A stretch of DNA of 64,000 bases from VBAS01 sp035318985 (GCA_035318985.1 DATHDP010000091.1:58015-122014); one strand, 5' to 3'. Positions 20,385 through 28,633 are shown, counted from the stretch's first letter. The notes: generated by a model from the letters alone, not told the origin. Numbers and translations are program-made.

Positions 20385-20538
20385 TTTTTTTACGTAGAAA
20401 CACTAAATCAAAAACCCCATCTCACAAAAAAGTGAATTCTCAAAGTCAACATCGAAGTTTTACCATTTTTTATTTTCAGGAAATAGCATTTATTTGATAA
20501 TTATTCCGAAAGCTCGGATTTGCTCGTAATTTTTCCTC

Positions 20539-21192
20539 ATGCCATTATTTGTACTAGAAAAAGAATTTGCCTTTCCCCCAGTTCATCTTGCAGAACCAGA
20601 TGGGTTATTAGCAGTAGGCGGTGATCTGTCTGTAGATCGTTTATTGATCGCTTATAGTAAAGGCATCTTTCCGTGGTATGAAGGCAAACATATCTTGTGG
20701 TGGTGTCCCGACCCACGTTTTGTTTTATTTCCCGGTGAAATAAAAGTTAGCAAGAGCATGAAAAAATTGTTGAATCAAGATGCGTTCAATTTTACTACTG
20801 ATAAAGCTTTTGCCCAGGTTATTGGTAATTGTAAAACTATCAGCAGAAAAGGGCAGGCAGGTACCTGGATCACTAATGATGTAAAAAAAGCCTACACAGT
20901 TTTGCATAAACTTGGTTTTGCACACAGCGCCGAAGTTTGGAAAAATGGCGAGCTGGTTGGCGGTTTATATGGAGTAAGAATTGGAAAAATATTTTTTGGC
21001 GAAAGTATGTTTAGCAAACAAAGCAATGCAAGCAAATATGCTTTTATAAAACTTGTTGAACATTTAAAAAAAGACGGTGTTGAATTGATAGACTGCCAGG
21101 TTTATACAGAGCATCTCGAAAGTCTTGGCGCCAGGATGATCCCAAGAACTGAATTCCTGCACACATTAAAAAAGCTGATCCCGCAAGATTAA
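20539..21192 (+). CDS. aat: Leucyl/phenylalanyl-tRNA--protein transferase
   Basis: 217 residues, the normal length. Recognised by FPPVHLAEPDGLLAVGGDLS, the GIFPWYEG motif, WWCPDPRFVLFP, GTWITNDVKKAYTVLHKLGFAHSAEVW and IGKIFFGESMFS. It transfers Leu or Phe from tRNA to proteins with N-terminal Arg or Lys, creating destabilising N-termini that ClpS recognises. It lies next to clpS on the same strand. The stop is 3 bases from the stop of the convergent esterase gene. Confidence 0.95.
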   Translation: MPLFVLEKEFAFPPVHLAEPDGLLAVGGDLSVDRLLIAYSKGIFPWYEGKHILWWCPDPRFVLFPGEIKVSKSMKKLLNQDAFNFTTDKAFAQVIGNCKTISRKGQAGTWITNDVKKAYTVLHKLGFAHSAEVWKNGELVGGLYGVRIGKIFFGESMFSKQSNASKYAFIKLVEHLKKDGVELIDCQVYTEHLESLGARMIPRTEFLHTLKKLIPQD

Positions 21193-21195
21193 TTA

Positions 21196-21927
21196 TTAAA
21201 ACCTGCTTTCTAAATAATGTGGTAAAACTGTACGCCATGTGTTCCAATCATGCGGCCACTCCTGTCCCCAAATATCCAGTTCATAATTGATTGCTTTATC
21301 ATAAAGAATTCTTGCAAAGCGACCGCTGCTATCGGGGTCTTCATAAGCGCCACTGCCGCTGAATATATGCAGGTGATGAGTACTCCTAATTTTCTCCAGC
21401 ACATCATGATCAGTTAAATTAGGCATATAATGCATAGGGCTGTTAAAATAAACATCATCATCGTAATGACCTTTTGTGTATTCAGTAAGATCATAAACAC
21501 CGCTCATTGCAATTACACCGTTGATAATATCAGGCCTTTTCAAAAATAAATTCATGCTGTGCAATGCTCCGAACGATGCGCCGCAGGTGTATATCATAGT
21601 ATCGGAACTCGAATTAGTACGAATGAATGGAACTACTTCATTAAATATATAGTCATTCCACTGTTGGTGCCGGATAGATTTATCACGAGGGTTCATATTA
21701 TTATTCAGCCAGCTTTCATTATTGATGCTATCAACAGAATACACTTTTAATTTACCAGCCTCAATAAATGGTGCGATCTGGTCTAGCAATTGAAACCGCT
21801 CATACTCGAGGTAGTCAGCCGCTGCAGTTGGTACCAACAATAAAGCAAAACCATAATGACCATAAATAGCGATAGGCATATCTTTATTCAGCGATGGGCT
21901 GTGCCATGAGTAAAGTGTTCTTTCCAT
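21196..21927 (-). CDS. Putative esterase, alpha/beta-hydrolase fold
   Basis: 243 residues, no signal peptide, probably cytoplasmic. The nucleophile elbow is CGASFGALHS with Ser118 (GxSxG form), typical of the esterase D/feruloyl-esterase-like family (PF00756). A likely acid-histidine part lies in SGSGAYED and the C-terminal WPHDWNTW. The substrate is unknown. A perfect 21-bp palindrome at 21962 lies 34 bases upstream of the start, which may be an operator. The gene converges on aat with a 3-base gap. Confidence 0.83.
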   Translation of the reverse strand: MERTLYSWHSPSLNKDMPIAIYGHYGFALLLVPTAAADYLEYERFQLLDQIAPFIEAGKLKVYSVDSINNESWLNNNMNPRDKSIRHQQWNDYIFNEVVPFIRTNSSSDTMIYTCGASFGALHSMNLFLKRPDIINGVIAMSGVYDLTEYTKGHYDDDVYFNSPMHYMPNLTDHDVLEKIRSTHHLHIFSGSGAYEDPDSSGRFARILYDKAINYELDIWGQEWPHDWNTWRTVLPHYLESRF

Positions 21928-21961
21928 AAAAAAAATTGAACTTCAAAGTAAGTATTTCGCC

Positions 21962-21982
21962 CTGTAAAAACAGTTTTTACAG
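21962..21982. promoter_or_regulatory. 21-bp perfect palindrome upstream of the esterase, candidate operator
   Basis: CTGTAAAAAC, a central A, then GTTTTTACAG: two perfect 10-base arms around one base. Such a short centre favours a protein-binding site over an RNA hairpin. It sits 34 bases upstream of the esterase start codon. The regulator is not identified. Confidence 0.45.
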
Positions 21983-22100
21983 ATTAAATTTTCATCTCTT
22001 CAAAGGCTTCTTTCAGTTTCATTATCTAGCTGAAAGAAGGTAAATTTGCCGCCGGTTAGGATTTTTATGTACTAAGCTGCATTACATCCCTCACCGTCCC

Positions 22101-22181
22101 TTGCGTCGCACTCTTGTACTCCTGTAATTCTAATCAGCTCAATAGCGAACAGAACGTATAAATGAGTGACACAACGGAAGC
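22101..22181. repeat. Dispersed element: direct core plus a degenerate inverted copy
   Basis: 22101-22119 carries the core TTGCGTCGCACTCTTGTAC. 22147-22181 is a degenerate copy in the opposite orientation (GAACAGAACGTATAAATGAG, then TGACACAACGGAAGC). The two copies can pair as a long imperfect hairpin. Further single copies of the core are at 29801, 33114, 40772 and, shortened, 26908. The rest of the 299-base spacer between the esterase and valS holds no gene that I can support. Confidence 0.8.
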
Positions 22182-22226
22182 TTAATAGTAGTACATCAGC
22201 TGACAAAATAAAATAGCATCGAACTA

Positions 22227-24872
22227 ATGGAACTATCGAAAAATTTTGAACCGGGATCTATAGAAGAAAAATGGACCTCGCATTGGAAGTCGAAAAAATA
22301 TTTTAATTCAACTCCTGATGACAGGAAGGCTTTTACTGTTGTGATACCTCCGCCAAATGTTACGGGTGTGTTGCATATGGGGCATACGCTGAATGAAACT
22401 GTGCAGGATATTCTTGTTCGCAAAGCAAGAATGAGTGGTTTCAATGCATGCTGGGTTCCGGGCAGCGACCATGCTTCGATCGCTACGGAAGCAAAAGTGG
22501 TGCAGATGCTGAAGGAAAAAGGCATTGATAAAAATAAGATCGGCCGTGAAGAATTTTTGAAATATGCTTTTGAGTGGAAAGAAAAATACGGCGGCATCAT
22601 TTATAACCAGATCGAACGTCTTGGTTGCAGCGTTGATTGGGATCGTGTTAGTTTCACGATGGATGATCATTATTACAAGGCTGTTATGAAAGTTTTTGTA
22701 GACTTGTATAACAAAGGACTTATTTATCGTGGCGCAAGAATGATCAACTGGGACCCTGCTGCAAAAACTGCGTTGAGTGATGAGGAAGTTGAGTACAAAG
22801 AACTACAAGGCAAACTTTACTATGTAAAATATTTTGTTGCCGATGCTTCGGGTAAACCAACAAATGATTTTATATCAATTGCAACACAGCGTCCTGAAAC
22901 GATCATGGGCGATACAGCAGTATGTGTTCATCCTGACGATGAACGTTATGCTTATTTGAAAGGAAAGAAAGTGATCGTGCCACTGGTAAATCGTATAGTG
23001 CCTGTGATTTTTGACGAGTATGTAGACAAAGAATTTGGAACAGGTGCATTGAAAATCACACCGGCTCATGATATCAATGATTATAATCTCGGCTTAAAAC
23101 ATAATCTTGAAACAATTGATACACTGAATCCTGATGGTACAATGAGTGAAGCGGCGCAGGTATTTGTTGGTCTTGACAGGTTTGAAGCAAGAAAAAAAGC
23201 TATTGAAAAATTAAAAGCAGATGGCCAATTAATTAAAGAAGAAGAATACACAACAAGACTTGGTTTTTCACAAAGAACAAATGCTGTTGTGGAACCCCGC
23301 ATTTCGACACAGTGGTTTGTAAAAATGAAACCACTTGCTGAAAAAGCATTGCATGCAGTTTTAAGCGGTAATGTAAAAATTCATCCTGAAGAAAGATTTC
23401 TGGCTACTTATAAATACTGGTTGGAAAATGTAAAGGATTGGTGTATCAGTCGTCAACTTTGGTGGGGTCAAAGGATACCGGCATGGTATGCACCAGATGG
23501 AACATTCGCAGTTACTGAAACACAAAAAGAAGCGTTTGATCAATTAAAAATTAAAAATGAAAAATTAAAAATTGAAGATATAACGCAAGATGAAGATGTC
23601 CTGGATACCTGGTTCTCCTCGTGGCTGTGGCCGATCGAAGTGTTCAATGGGATAACGCAACCTAATAATAAAGACATTAATTATTATTATCCGACTTCTG
23701 TACTCGTAACGGGACAGGATATTATTTTCTTTTGGGTGGCAAGAATGATCATGGCAGGAATGGAATACATGAATGAAAAACCATTCAGCGATGTTTATTT
23801 CACAGGAATGGTAAGAGATAAGCAGGGAAGAAAGATGAGTAAGAGTCTTGGTAACTCGCCTGACTTATTGGATCTTATTGATCGTTATGGAGCCGATGCT
23901 GTTCGCTTTGGAATTATGATCTCCTCTCCTGCTGGTAATGATCTTTTATTTGATGATAGCAGTTGTGACCAGGGAAGAAATTTTAATAATAAGATCTGGA
24001 ATGCACTGAAGCTGGTGAAGATGTGGGAAGGAAGAAAGTCAGAAAGTCAGGAAGACCGTAAGTCAGAAAGTAATTTTGCAATTGATTGGTTTGAGAATAG
24101 ATTGAACGAAGCGAAAACAGAAATAGAAAAATCTTATAAAGAATTCAAGTTAAGTGAAGCATTAAAAACGATCTACTCACTGATATGGGATGATTTCTGC
24201 AGTTGGTATTTGGAATGGGTAAAACCCGGCTTTGAACAACCAATAGAAAAAGAAGTTTATGAAAAAACGGTTTTCTTCTTCGAAGAGCTGATGCAGTTAC
24301 TTCATCCTTTCATGCCTTTTGTTACGGAAGAAATTTATCATGAATTAAAAGAAAGAAAAGAAGGCGACGATTTAACTATTAAACAAGAATCAAAAATCGG
24401 GAGCCAAAAATCGGAAATCTTGAAGCAAGCTGATCTACTGAAACAAGTAATTACTGCTTTGCGTGATGTTCGTGTGAAAAATCAGTTAAAACAAAAAGAA
24501 GAGATAAAGCTTCATATTCAAACTGCTGAACAATCAGCATACAATTCTTTTAAATTAATTCTTGGGAAACAGGTAAATGCTTCACAAATAAATTTTGTTA
24601 AAGAGGCTGTTGCTGGTTCTATAAACACGGTTGTTCAAAAAGACAAATTTTTTATCGAAACAGAGAACGAACTTGATACAACAGCGCAAAAAGACCAACT
24701 CAAAAAAGATCTTGAATACCAGAAAGGATTTCTTATATCAGTAGAAAAGAAATTAAGCAATGAACGTTTTGTTCAAAACGCAAAGCCAGAAGTAATTGAG
24801 ATCGAAAGAAAGAAAAAAGCTGATGCGGAAGCGAAGATAAAAGCTATCGAAGAATCATTAGCTTCTTTATAG
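22227..24872 (+). CDS. valS: Valine--tRNA ligase
   Basis: 881 residues, class I aminoacyl-tRNA synthetase. The HIGH motif is HMGH at residues 50-53 (in PPPNVTGVLHMGHTLN); the editing (CP1) domain includes ATQRPETIMGDTAVCVHP; DEDVLDTWFSSWLWP and KMSKS at 536-540 complete the catalytic core; the C-terminus is the helical anticodon-binding part plus the coiled-coil arm. Charges tRNA-Val; two tRNA-Val genes lie 2-3 kb upstream. Unusual: three surface-loop positions carry peptide made from short-period DNA repeats, at residues about 439-451, 601-614 and 722-731. The start has no strong Shine-Dalgarno site, normal for this phylum. Confidence 0.97.
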   Translation: MELSKNFEPGSIEEKWTSHWKSKKYFNSTPDDRKAFTVVIPPPNVTGVLHMGHTLNETVQDILVRKARMSGFNACWVPGSDHASIATEAKVVQMLKEKGIDKNKIGREEFLKYAFEWKEKYGGIIYNQIERLGCSVDWDRVSFTMDDHYYKAVMKVFVDLYNKGLIYRGARMINWDPAAKTALSDEEVEYKELQGKLYYVKYFVADASGKPTNDFISIATQRPETIMGDTAVCVHPDDERYAYLKGKKVIVPLVNRIVPVIFDEYVDKEFGTGALKITPAHDINDYNLGLKHNLETIDTLNPDGTMSEAAQVFVGLDRFEARKKAIEKLKADGQLIKEEEYTTRLGFSQRTNAVVEPRISTQWFVKMKPLAEKALHAVLSGNVKIHPEERFLATYKYWLENVKDWCISRQLWWGQRIPAWYAPDGTFAVTETQKEAFDQLKIKNEKLKIEDITQDEDVLDTWFSSWLWPIEVFNGITQPNNKDINYYYPTSVLVTGQDIIFFWVARMIMAGMEYMNEKPFSDVYFTGMVRDKQGRKMSKSLGNSPDLLDLIDRYGADAVRFGIMISSPAGNDLLFDDSSCDQGRNFNNKIWNALKLVKMWEGRKSESQEDRKSESNFAIDWFENRLNEAKTEIEKSYKEFKLSEALKTIYSLIWDDFCSWYLEWVKPGFEQPIEKEVYEKTVFFFEELMQLLHPFMPFVTEEIYHELKERKEGDDLTIKQESKIGSQKSEILKQADLLKQVITALRDVRVKNQLKQKEEIKLHIQTAEQSAYNSFKLILGKQVNASQINFVKEAVAGSINTVVQKDKFFIETENELDTTAQKDQLKKDLEYQKGFLISVEKKLSNERFVQNAKPEVIEIERKKKADAEAKIKAIEESLASL
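23543..23577 (+). repeat. Heptamer array inside valS (ATTAAAA units)
   Basis: Five 7-base units in exact register: ATTAAAA, ATTAAAA, ATGAAAA, ATTAAAA, ATTGAAG. Translated in frame as KIKNEKLKIED-like peptide just before the conserved DEDVLDTWFSS block, where other ValRS have a variable loop. Confidence 0.85.
24029..24068 (+). repeat. Octamer array inside valS (AGTCAGAA units)
   Basis: Five 8-base units: AGGAAGAA, AGTCAGAA, AGTCAGGA, AGACCGTA, AGTCAGAA. Encodes GRKSESQEDRKSES, a charged linker between the catalytic core and the anticodon-binding domain. Confidence 0.82.
24391..24418 (+). repeat. 14-base direct repeat inside valS
   Basis: CAAAAATCGGGAGC followed immediately by CAAAAATCGGAAAT, two 14-base units (twice seven) differing at the last few positions. 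Encodes SKIGSQKSEI in the C-terminal region. Confidence 0.75.
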
Positions 24873-24948
24873 CTACGAGCCGCGAGCCATGAGCTTCGAG
24901 ACTTATGATTGAAGTTTCATTCTTAGCTCGCAGCTCACAGCCCAAAGC
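24873..24948. repeat. Inverted heptamer array filling the valS spacer, probable bidirectional terminator
   Basis: From the last base of the valS stop (24872) to the base before the convergent stop (24949), the DNA divides into eleven 7-base units. Left units: GCTACGA, GCCGCGA, GCCATGA, GCTTCGA; middle: GACTTAT, GATTGAA, GTTTCAT; right: TCTTAGC, TCGCAGC, TCACAGC, CCAAAGC. The left and right groups are reverse complements of each other in pattern, so the transcript folds into a long hairpin from either strand. Placed between two convergent genes, it probably acts as a terminator or 3' end protector (inference); there is no T-run. Confidence 0.8.
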
Positions 24949-27774
24949 TTATCTCGGTATGATACTCACGGGCAAAATAAACTCATAGAAAGTTCCTTTC
25001 TGATGAGTCACCAGGTCAGCATCCAATCGTGCACTGATCCTAAAACCAAAAGTCAGTGGATATTGATTCCACCAGTTGGTATCAAAATAAATTTCTCCCC
25101 CTACACTTCGCTGATCAGCTGATAGTTTTTTGCTATTTGAATAAACTCTTGTAAAATCATAAAACGCATTGGCACGAATCCGCTGGATATAAAGAATGTT
25201 CCCAAAACCCCAATCAGGAACCCATAAAGGAAAATGGTAATTAGCACCAAGCTTCCACATCCTTGAAAAGTAAGCCTCATTATATCCTCTTGAATAAGGG
25301 AATCGGTTGCTGAATAATGCTCTCGATGTGTCCCGTTCCTGGAAAGCACCATCTAACACAATACTATGATTCGAAAAAAATCCCGGAAGTAAAAAATGAC
25401 CGGAAGTAAAAAATTGGTAGCTATCATATTTCGAAATGGCGTGACGATATTGCAATGTAAAATTATAACCCAGCCTCGGAAATATATGTTGCCTTGCCGT
25501 CTGTACCTGCTGGCTATAATTAATAAAGTGTGAGAGATAACTAAAATTGTTTTCGACAAACAGATCTTTATTGGGACCCGTATTGTTTTCAAACCGGAAA
25601 ACATAGCTGCTTCCAAAATTCAAATTCCTGAAATATCTGCCTCCGGAAAGATCCAATGGAATATTTAAGCCGACACGGGTATCCAATTGATCCCATTGGC
25701 GGGTCTTATTATTTAATGTATCTGTTCTTTTAAAAGTATATTCAGCTCCTGCTGACAGGTAAGGGAACCATGCGCCATAGGTTGTGTTGAATCCAACAGC
25801 ATTTGTATTTTCATTCTGATTATATGAATAATAAAGTTCCGTTTGTAGCGTATTCAAAATATTCTGACCATAAAGGGTGTAAGTAAAAAACGGGTCCTCA
25901 TAATAAGGCCGCCAGCTATGAAAATTCAAAAGCCTTGTTCCCTTTTTATATTTACTCACTGAAAAATTCCTTGTTACAATATCATTTAATTTCAAATTGC
26001 TAAAATCATTTTCTTTTGCTATCGGGATCTTATTAGCTGGCAGCTCGAAAGCTTTTAGATCGATCTCGTTCGGTTTCTCTACACTCATCTCTTTTAACTG
26101 GTACCCGTCAGCCGTGAAATTCGAATAGACAATTTTATTACCAGAGGCATTTACAAAATAATTCCCGGTAACCGAACTGCTAACCTGGAATATCTTATTA
26201 TCACTTAACTGCAACATAAAGATCTCATCATTACCATTAAAAGATGCCGTAAAAAAAACTTTGTCATTTTGAACATTCGGAAACCCAATAACATGATAAG
26301 AAGGAGGCGTAAGTCTCATGATCGATCCGCTGATATCTGCACGAACGAGGGACATTTGTCCATCACGAAGCCTTGCACAAGCAATTATGGAACTATCATT
26401 GATAAACTTTGGATCAGTAAAAACATTTATTTCCGAAGACTCAATGTTTTTTATTAAGCCACCTGTCACCGCATCCAGTACATGCAGTTCACATTTGCCA
26501 TCAGGTTTATAATTTACTGCCACTATTTTATTACCATCATTACTAATATCCGGCGTAAAATATTTTGTTCTATGAGTGATCGTTTGCTGTTTACCACTTC
26601 CCACATCCAGCAACCTTATCTCACCATAATTCCTCCATCCCCACCTTGCATCTGGTTTGTATGCAGAGTATACAATTTTTCCATTGCGATAACTATATTG
26701 CTCATCCAGTGAAATATCTTTTACACGCAATACATGTTCCCCGGAATTATCTTTAATTACAAATGCAGGTCGCTTGCGATAACTACTTTTTAAATAAAGC
26801 AATGAGCCATCTCCCAATTGGTATGGGAAAAAATAGTTTGTAACATAACTGGTTGTGGGCTTTGTAATTTTTTGTTCCCCGACTTCATTAGTACTATTAG
26901 GCTTCTGTTGCGTCGCACTCTTCAGCTGCAAATCGCTATTCAACTTATAGTGATCGAAGGCTTGCTTTCTGAAAGTTTTATAATCAAGACCTGTTTGTTT
27001 CTTTATAGCATTTTGAAATGGATAGAACAACCCTTTAAACGATGCCGCATCTTTTGTTACTTTTCCCCAGAAATCACTTCCGTATTTATCATATCCATAA
27101 TTCACCATCAAATAACCAAGATGGTAATGATTAGGAACATAATCTTTCAATGATCCATTCCGAAGCTTCATCCATGAATATTGTTTATTATCTACCCAAA
27201 GCGATTTGTACTGATTCGTGAAAAAAGGGATTCGTCCCCTGCCCTGCCTACTATGCACTGTTTCATTGTACACCGCATCTCCTTCATAAAACCAATCCGG
27301 CACTGCGGCATTAATAGCAAGCGACAATCCATCATCTCCGGCCAAATAATACATCAGTTTACTTAACCCCACTTTAAAGTTGCTGAATTGTTGCACATGC
27401 CGGTATTCATGAGATGCAAGATCTTCTGCCCAGGAAATGCTACCAATCTCAAAATTATTAAACGAAGGAGTTAAGAAAAACTCACTGCGATAAGGACCTA
27501 ATCCAACATAGGCATTTGCAACCGTCGATTGATTCTGAAGAACGATATTTATTTTATTCACTTTGTGGCCAAGTGAATTATTTTTTGCTGAAAGAAAATG
27601 AACGATCGATGAAATCCTTTGTGCTGCGCTATCCATCCCTACAGGGAAAATAATCCTCACAGTATCTGTACTGATCTGTTTCCATTTTATTGAAGGTGGA
27701 TTACCACCAAACTCCTGCGCATTAAGAAAAGAAAAACTTAGAATAAAAAATGTAAAACCAATAAGCCTTGGCAT
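24949..27774 (-). CDS. Surface protein: HEXXH peptidase-like, TolB-like repeats and outer-membrane barrel
   Basis: 941 residues from the ATG at 27774, which begins a good signal peptide (MPRLIGFTFFILSFSFLNAQ). A TTG at 27807 would add 11 residues but is less likely. The N-terminal domain has HEYRH (H122, E123, H126) and a downstream WFYEGDAVYNE (E164), the arrangement of gluzincin zinc peptidases. The middle (about 300-600) has TolB/WD40-like propeller strands (YFTPDISNDGNKIVAVNYKPDG, VYSAYKPDARWGW). The C-terminal third is aromatic beta-strands like bacterial surface-antigen barrels. Predicted to be anchored in the outer membrane with an exposed or periplasmic peptidase head. Substrate unknown. 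It contains a short copy of the dispersed repeat at 26908. Confidence 0.82.
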   Translation of the reverse strand: MPRLIGFTFFILSFSFLNAQEFGGNPPSIKWKQISTDTVRIIFPVGMDSAAQRISSIVHFLSAKNNSLGHKVNKINIVLQNQSTVANAYVGLGPYRSEFFLTPSFNNFEIGSISWAEDLASHEYRHVQQFSNFKVGLSKLMYYLAGDDGLSLAINAAVPDWFYEGDAVYNETVHSRQGRGRIPFFTNQYKSLWVDNKQYSWMKLRNGSLKDYVPNHYHLGYLMVNYGYDKYGSDFWGKVTKDAASFKGLFYPFQNAIKKQTGLDYKTFRKQAFDHYKLNSDLQLKSATQQKPNSTNEVGEQKITKPTTSYVTNYFFPYQLGDGSLLYLKSSYRKRPAFVIKDNSGEHVLRVKDISLDEQYSYRNGKIVYSAYKPDARWGWRNYGEIRLLDVGSGKQQTITHRTKYFTPDISNDGNKIVAVNYKPDGKCELHVLDAVTGGLIKNIESSEINVFTDPKFINDSSIIACARLRDGQMSLVRADISGSIMRLTPPSYHVIGFPNVQNDKVFFTASFNGNDEIFMLQLSDNKIFQVSSSVTGNYFVNASGNKIVYSNFTADGYQLKEMSVEKPNEIDLKAFELPANKIPIAKENDFSNLKLNDIVTRNFSVSKYKKGTRLLNFHSWRPYYEDPFFTYTLYGQNILNTLQTELYYSYNQNENTNAVGFNTTYGAWFPYLSAGAEYTFKRTDTLNNKTRQWDQLDTRVGLNIPLDLSGGRYFRNLNFGSSYVFRFENNTGPNKDLFVENNFSYLSHFINYSQQVQTARQHIFPRLGYNFTLQYRHAISKYDSYQFFTSGHFLLPGFFSNHSIVLDGAFQERDTSRALFSNRFPYSRGYNEAYFSRMWKLGANYHFPLWVPDWGFGNILYIQRIRANAFYDFTRVYSNSKKLSADQRSVGGEIYFDTNWWNQYPLTFGFRISARLDADLVTHQKGTFYEFILPVSIIPR
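26908..26922 (+). repeat. Short copy of the dispersed repeat core inside a coding sequence
   Basis: TTGCGTCGCACTCTT is identical to the first 15 bases of the core found in the spacers at 22101, 33118 and 40778. On the coding (minus) strand it is read as KSATQ within the linker between the peptidase and propeller parts. Confidence 0.6.
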
Positions 27775-27849
27775 TTGTGCGGATTTAAAAAGGAAGTTAC
27801 GGAACAAATAGTATTTATTTTTTTTGCGCTTTCATTTTCAACAATACAA

Positions 27850-27870
27850 AGCCCGGTCATTGACCGGGCT
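27850..27870 (-). terminator. Hairpin terminator after the small secreted protein gene
   Basis: A perfect 9-bp stem AGCCCGGTC/GACCGGGCT with a 3-base loop, followed on the minus strand by the T-rich TTGTATTGTT. It lies 25 bases past the stop of the gene at 27896 and before the surface-peptidase gene. Confidence 0.7.
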
Positions 27871-27895
27871 CACTAAAAATATTATTTACTTAAAG

Positions 27896-28390
27896 CTAAC
27901 CTTTGCCCTTACCCTTTCCTTTATTTCCACTATTTCCATTGCCGTGACCATTGCCATTATTTCCACCATTATATTTAGGGTGCCCTTTCACAACATAATA
28001 TTTCGGCTCGTTGCTGTTTTTAATTATCACCTGTCCGCCGTTGTTTCCTTTATACTTTGCATATGTAACCTTATGTGTCGTATAATGCAAATAAGGTCGG
28101 GGCTCATTGATCACCACTTTATATCCCGAATAAAGGTTGTAAGATCTATAGCGGGAAGGTAATGAAGTCGAATATATCCATTGCCCATTGCTTAAATAAA
28201 CGAATTGATGTTTGGGTACATAATAATAGGTTTCAATATCGGGCAAATAATAATATTCTACATAATCATACCCTACCGGTCCCCAAGTCGGCTGCGAACC
28301 AATATTAACGTTAACGCTAACTTGTGCGGTAGCAGGCTTGCTGATAATAGAGCCCGTTGCTACTAATAAGATCAAAAAAAACTTTTTCAT
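27896..28390 (-). CDS. Small secreted protein with Tyr-rich body and Gly/Asn/Lys-rich tail
   Basis: 164 residues from the ATG at 28390; an upstream ATG at 28435 is in frame but would spoil the signal peptide MKKFFLILLVATGSIISKPATAQ. The mature protein is short and rich in Tyr (YDYVEYYYLPDIETYYYVPK) with a tail of Gly, Asn and Lys repeats (NGNGHGNGNSGNKGKGKGKG). Such proteins are common in Bacteroidota with unknown function; a cell-envelope or matrix role is only a guess. Own terminator at 27850. Confidence 0.75.
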   Translation of the reverse strand: MKKFFLILLVATGSIISKPATAQVSVNVNIGSQPTWGPVGYDYVEYYYLPDIETYYYVPKHQFVYLSNGQWIYSTSLPSRYRSYNLYSGYKVVINEPRPYLHYTTHKVTYAKYKGNNGGQVIIKNSNEPKYYVVKGHPKYNGGNNGNGHGNGNSGNKGKGKGKG

Positions 28391-28591
28391 AATAATCTGA
28401 TTTTTATACCCTCTCTGTTTCAAAGTCAATGCCATAATAAATAAAAATGTGTGTAAAATTTATCCCAAAAGCTCTAAACAACTGATTCTCAAAAAGGTTT
28501 TTTTCACCTTGAAATGTGGAGTATAATTACCATTGAAGCCCCGCAAATAATCCTTTATCAGTTCTTTTATCCGAATGCAACAAATTAAAGA

Positions 28592-28619
28592 TTTGACATC
28601 ACTGAACTTTTTAGATTTG
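28592..28619 (+). promoter_or_regulatory. Candidate Bacteroidota promoter for the DUF2911 gene
   Basis: TTTG at 28592-28595 and TAGATTTG at 28612-28619 (perfect TAnnTTTG -7 element) are separated by 16 bases. This matches the phylum-specific -33/-7 pattern, with a slightly short spacer. Transcription would start about 10 bases before the start codon. Confidence 0.45.
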
Positions 28620-28633
28620 AATAGACTAAAAAA

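Noticed and set aside
22000..22226. T-box or other riboswitch upstream of valS
   Set aside because: No T-box consensus or valine specifier structure is visible; the spacer is explained by the dispersed repeat, and T-boxes are not expected in this phylum.
24872..24948. CRISPR-like array, considered for the heptamer clusters
   Set aside because: Units are 7 bases without spacers, degenerate and mirrored; no cas gene is present.
26818..27153. Open frames on the plus strand opposite the surface-peptidase gene, and similar at 27824-28162
   Set aside because: They overlap strongly supported minus-strand genes, have no family resemblance and no promoter of their own.
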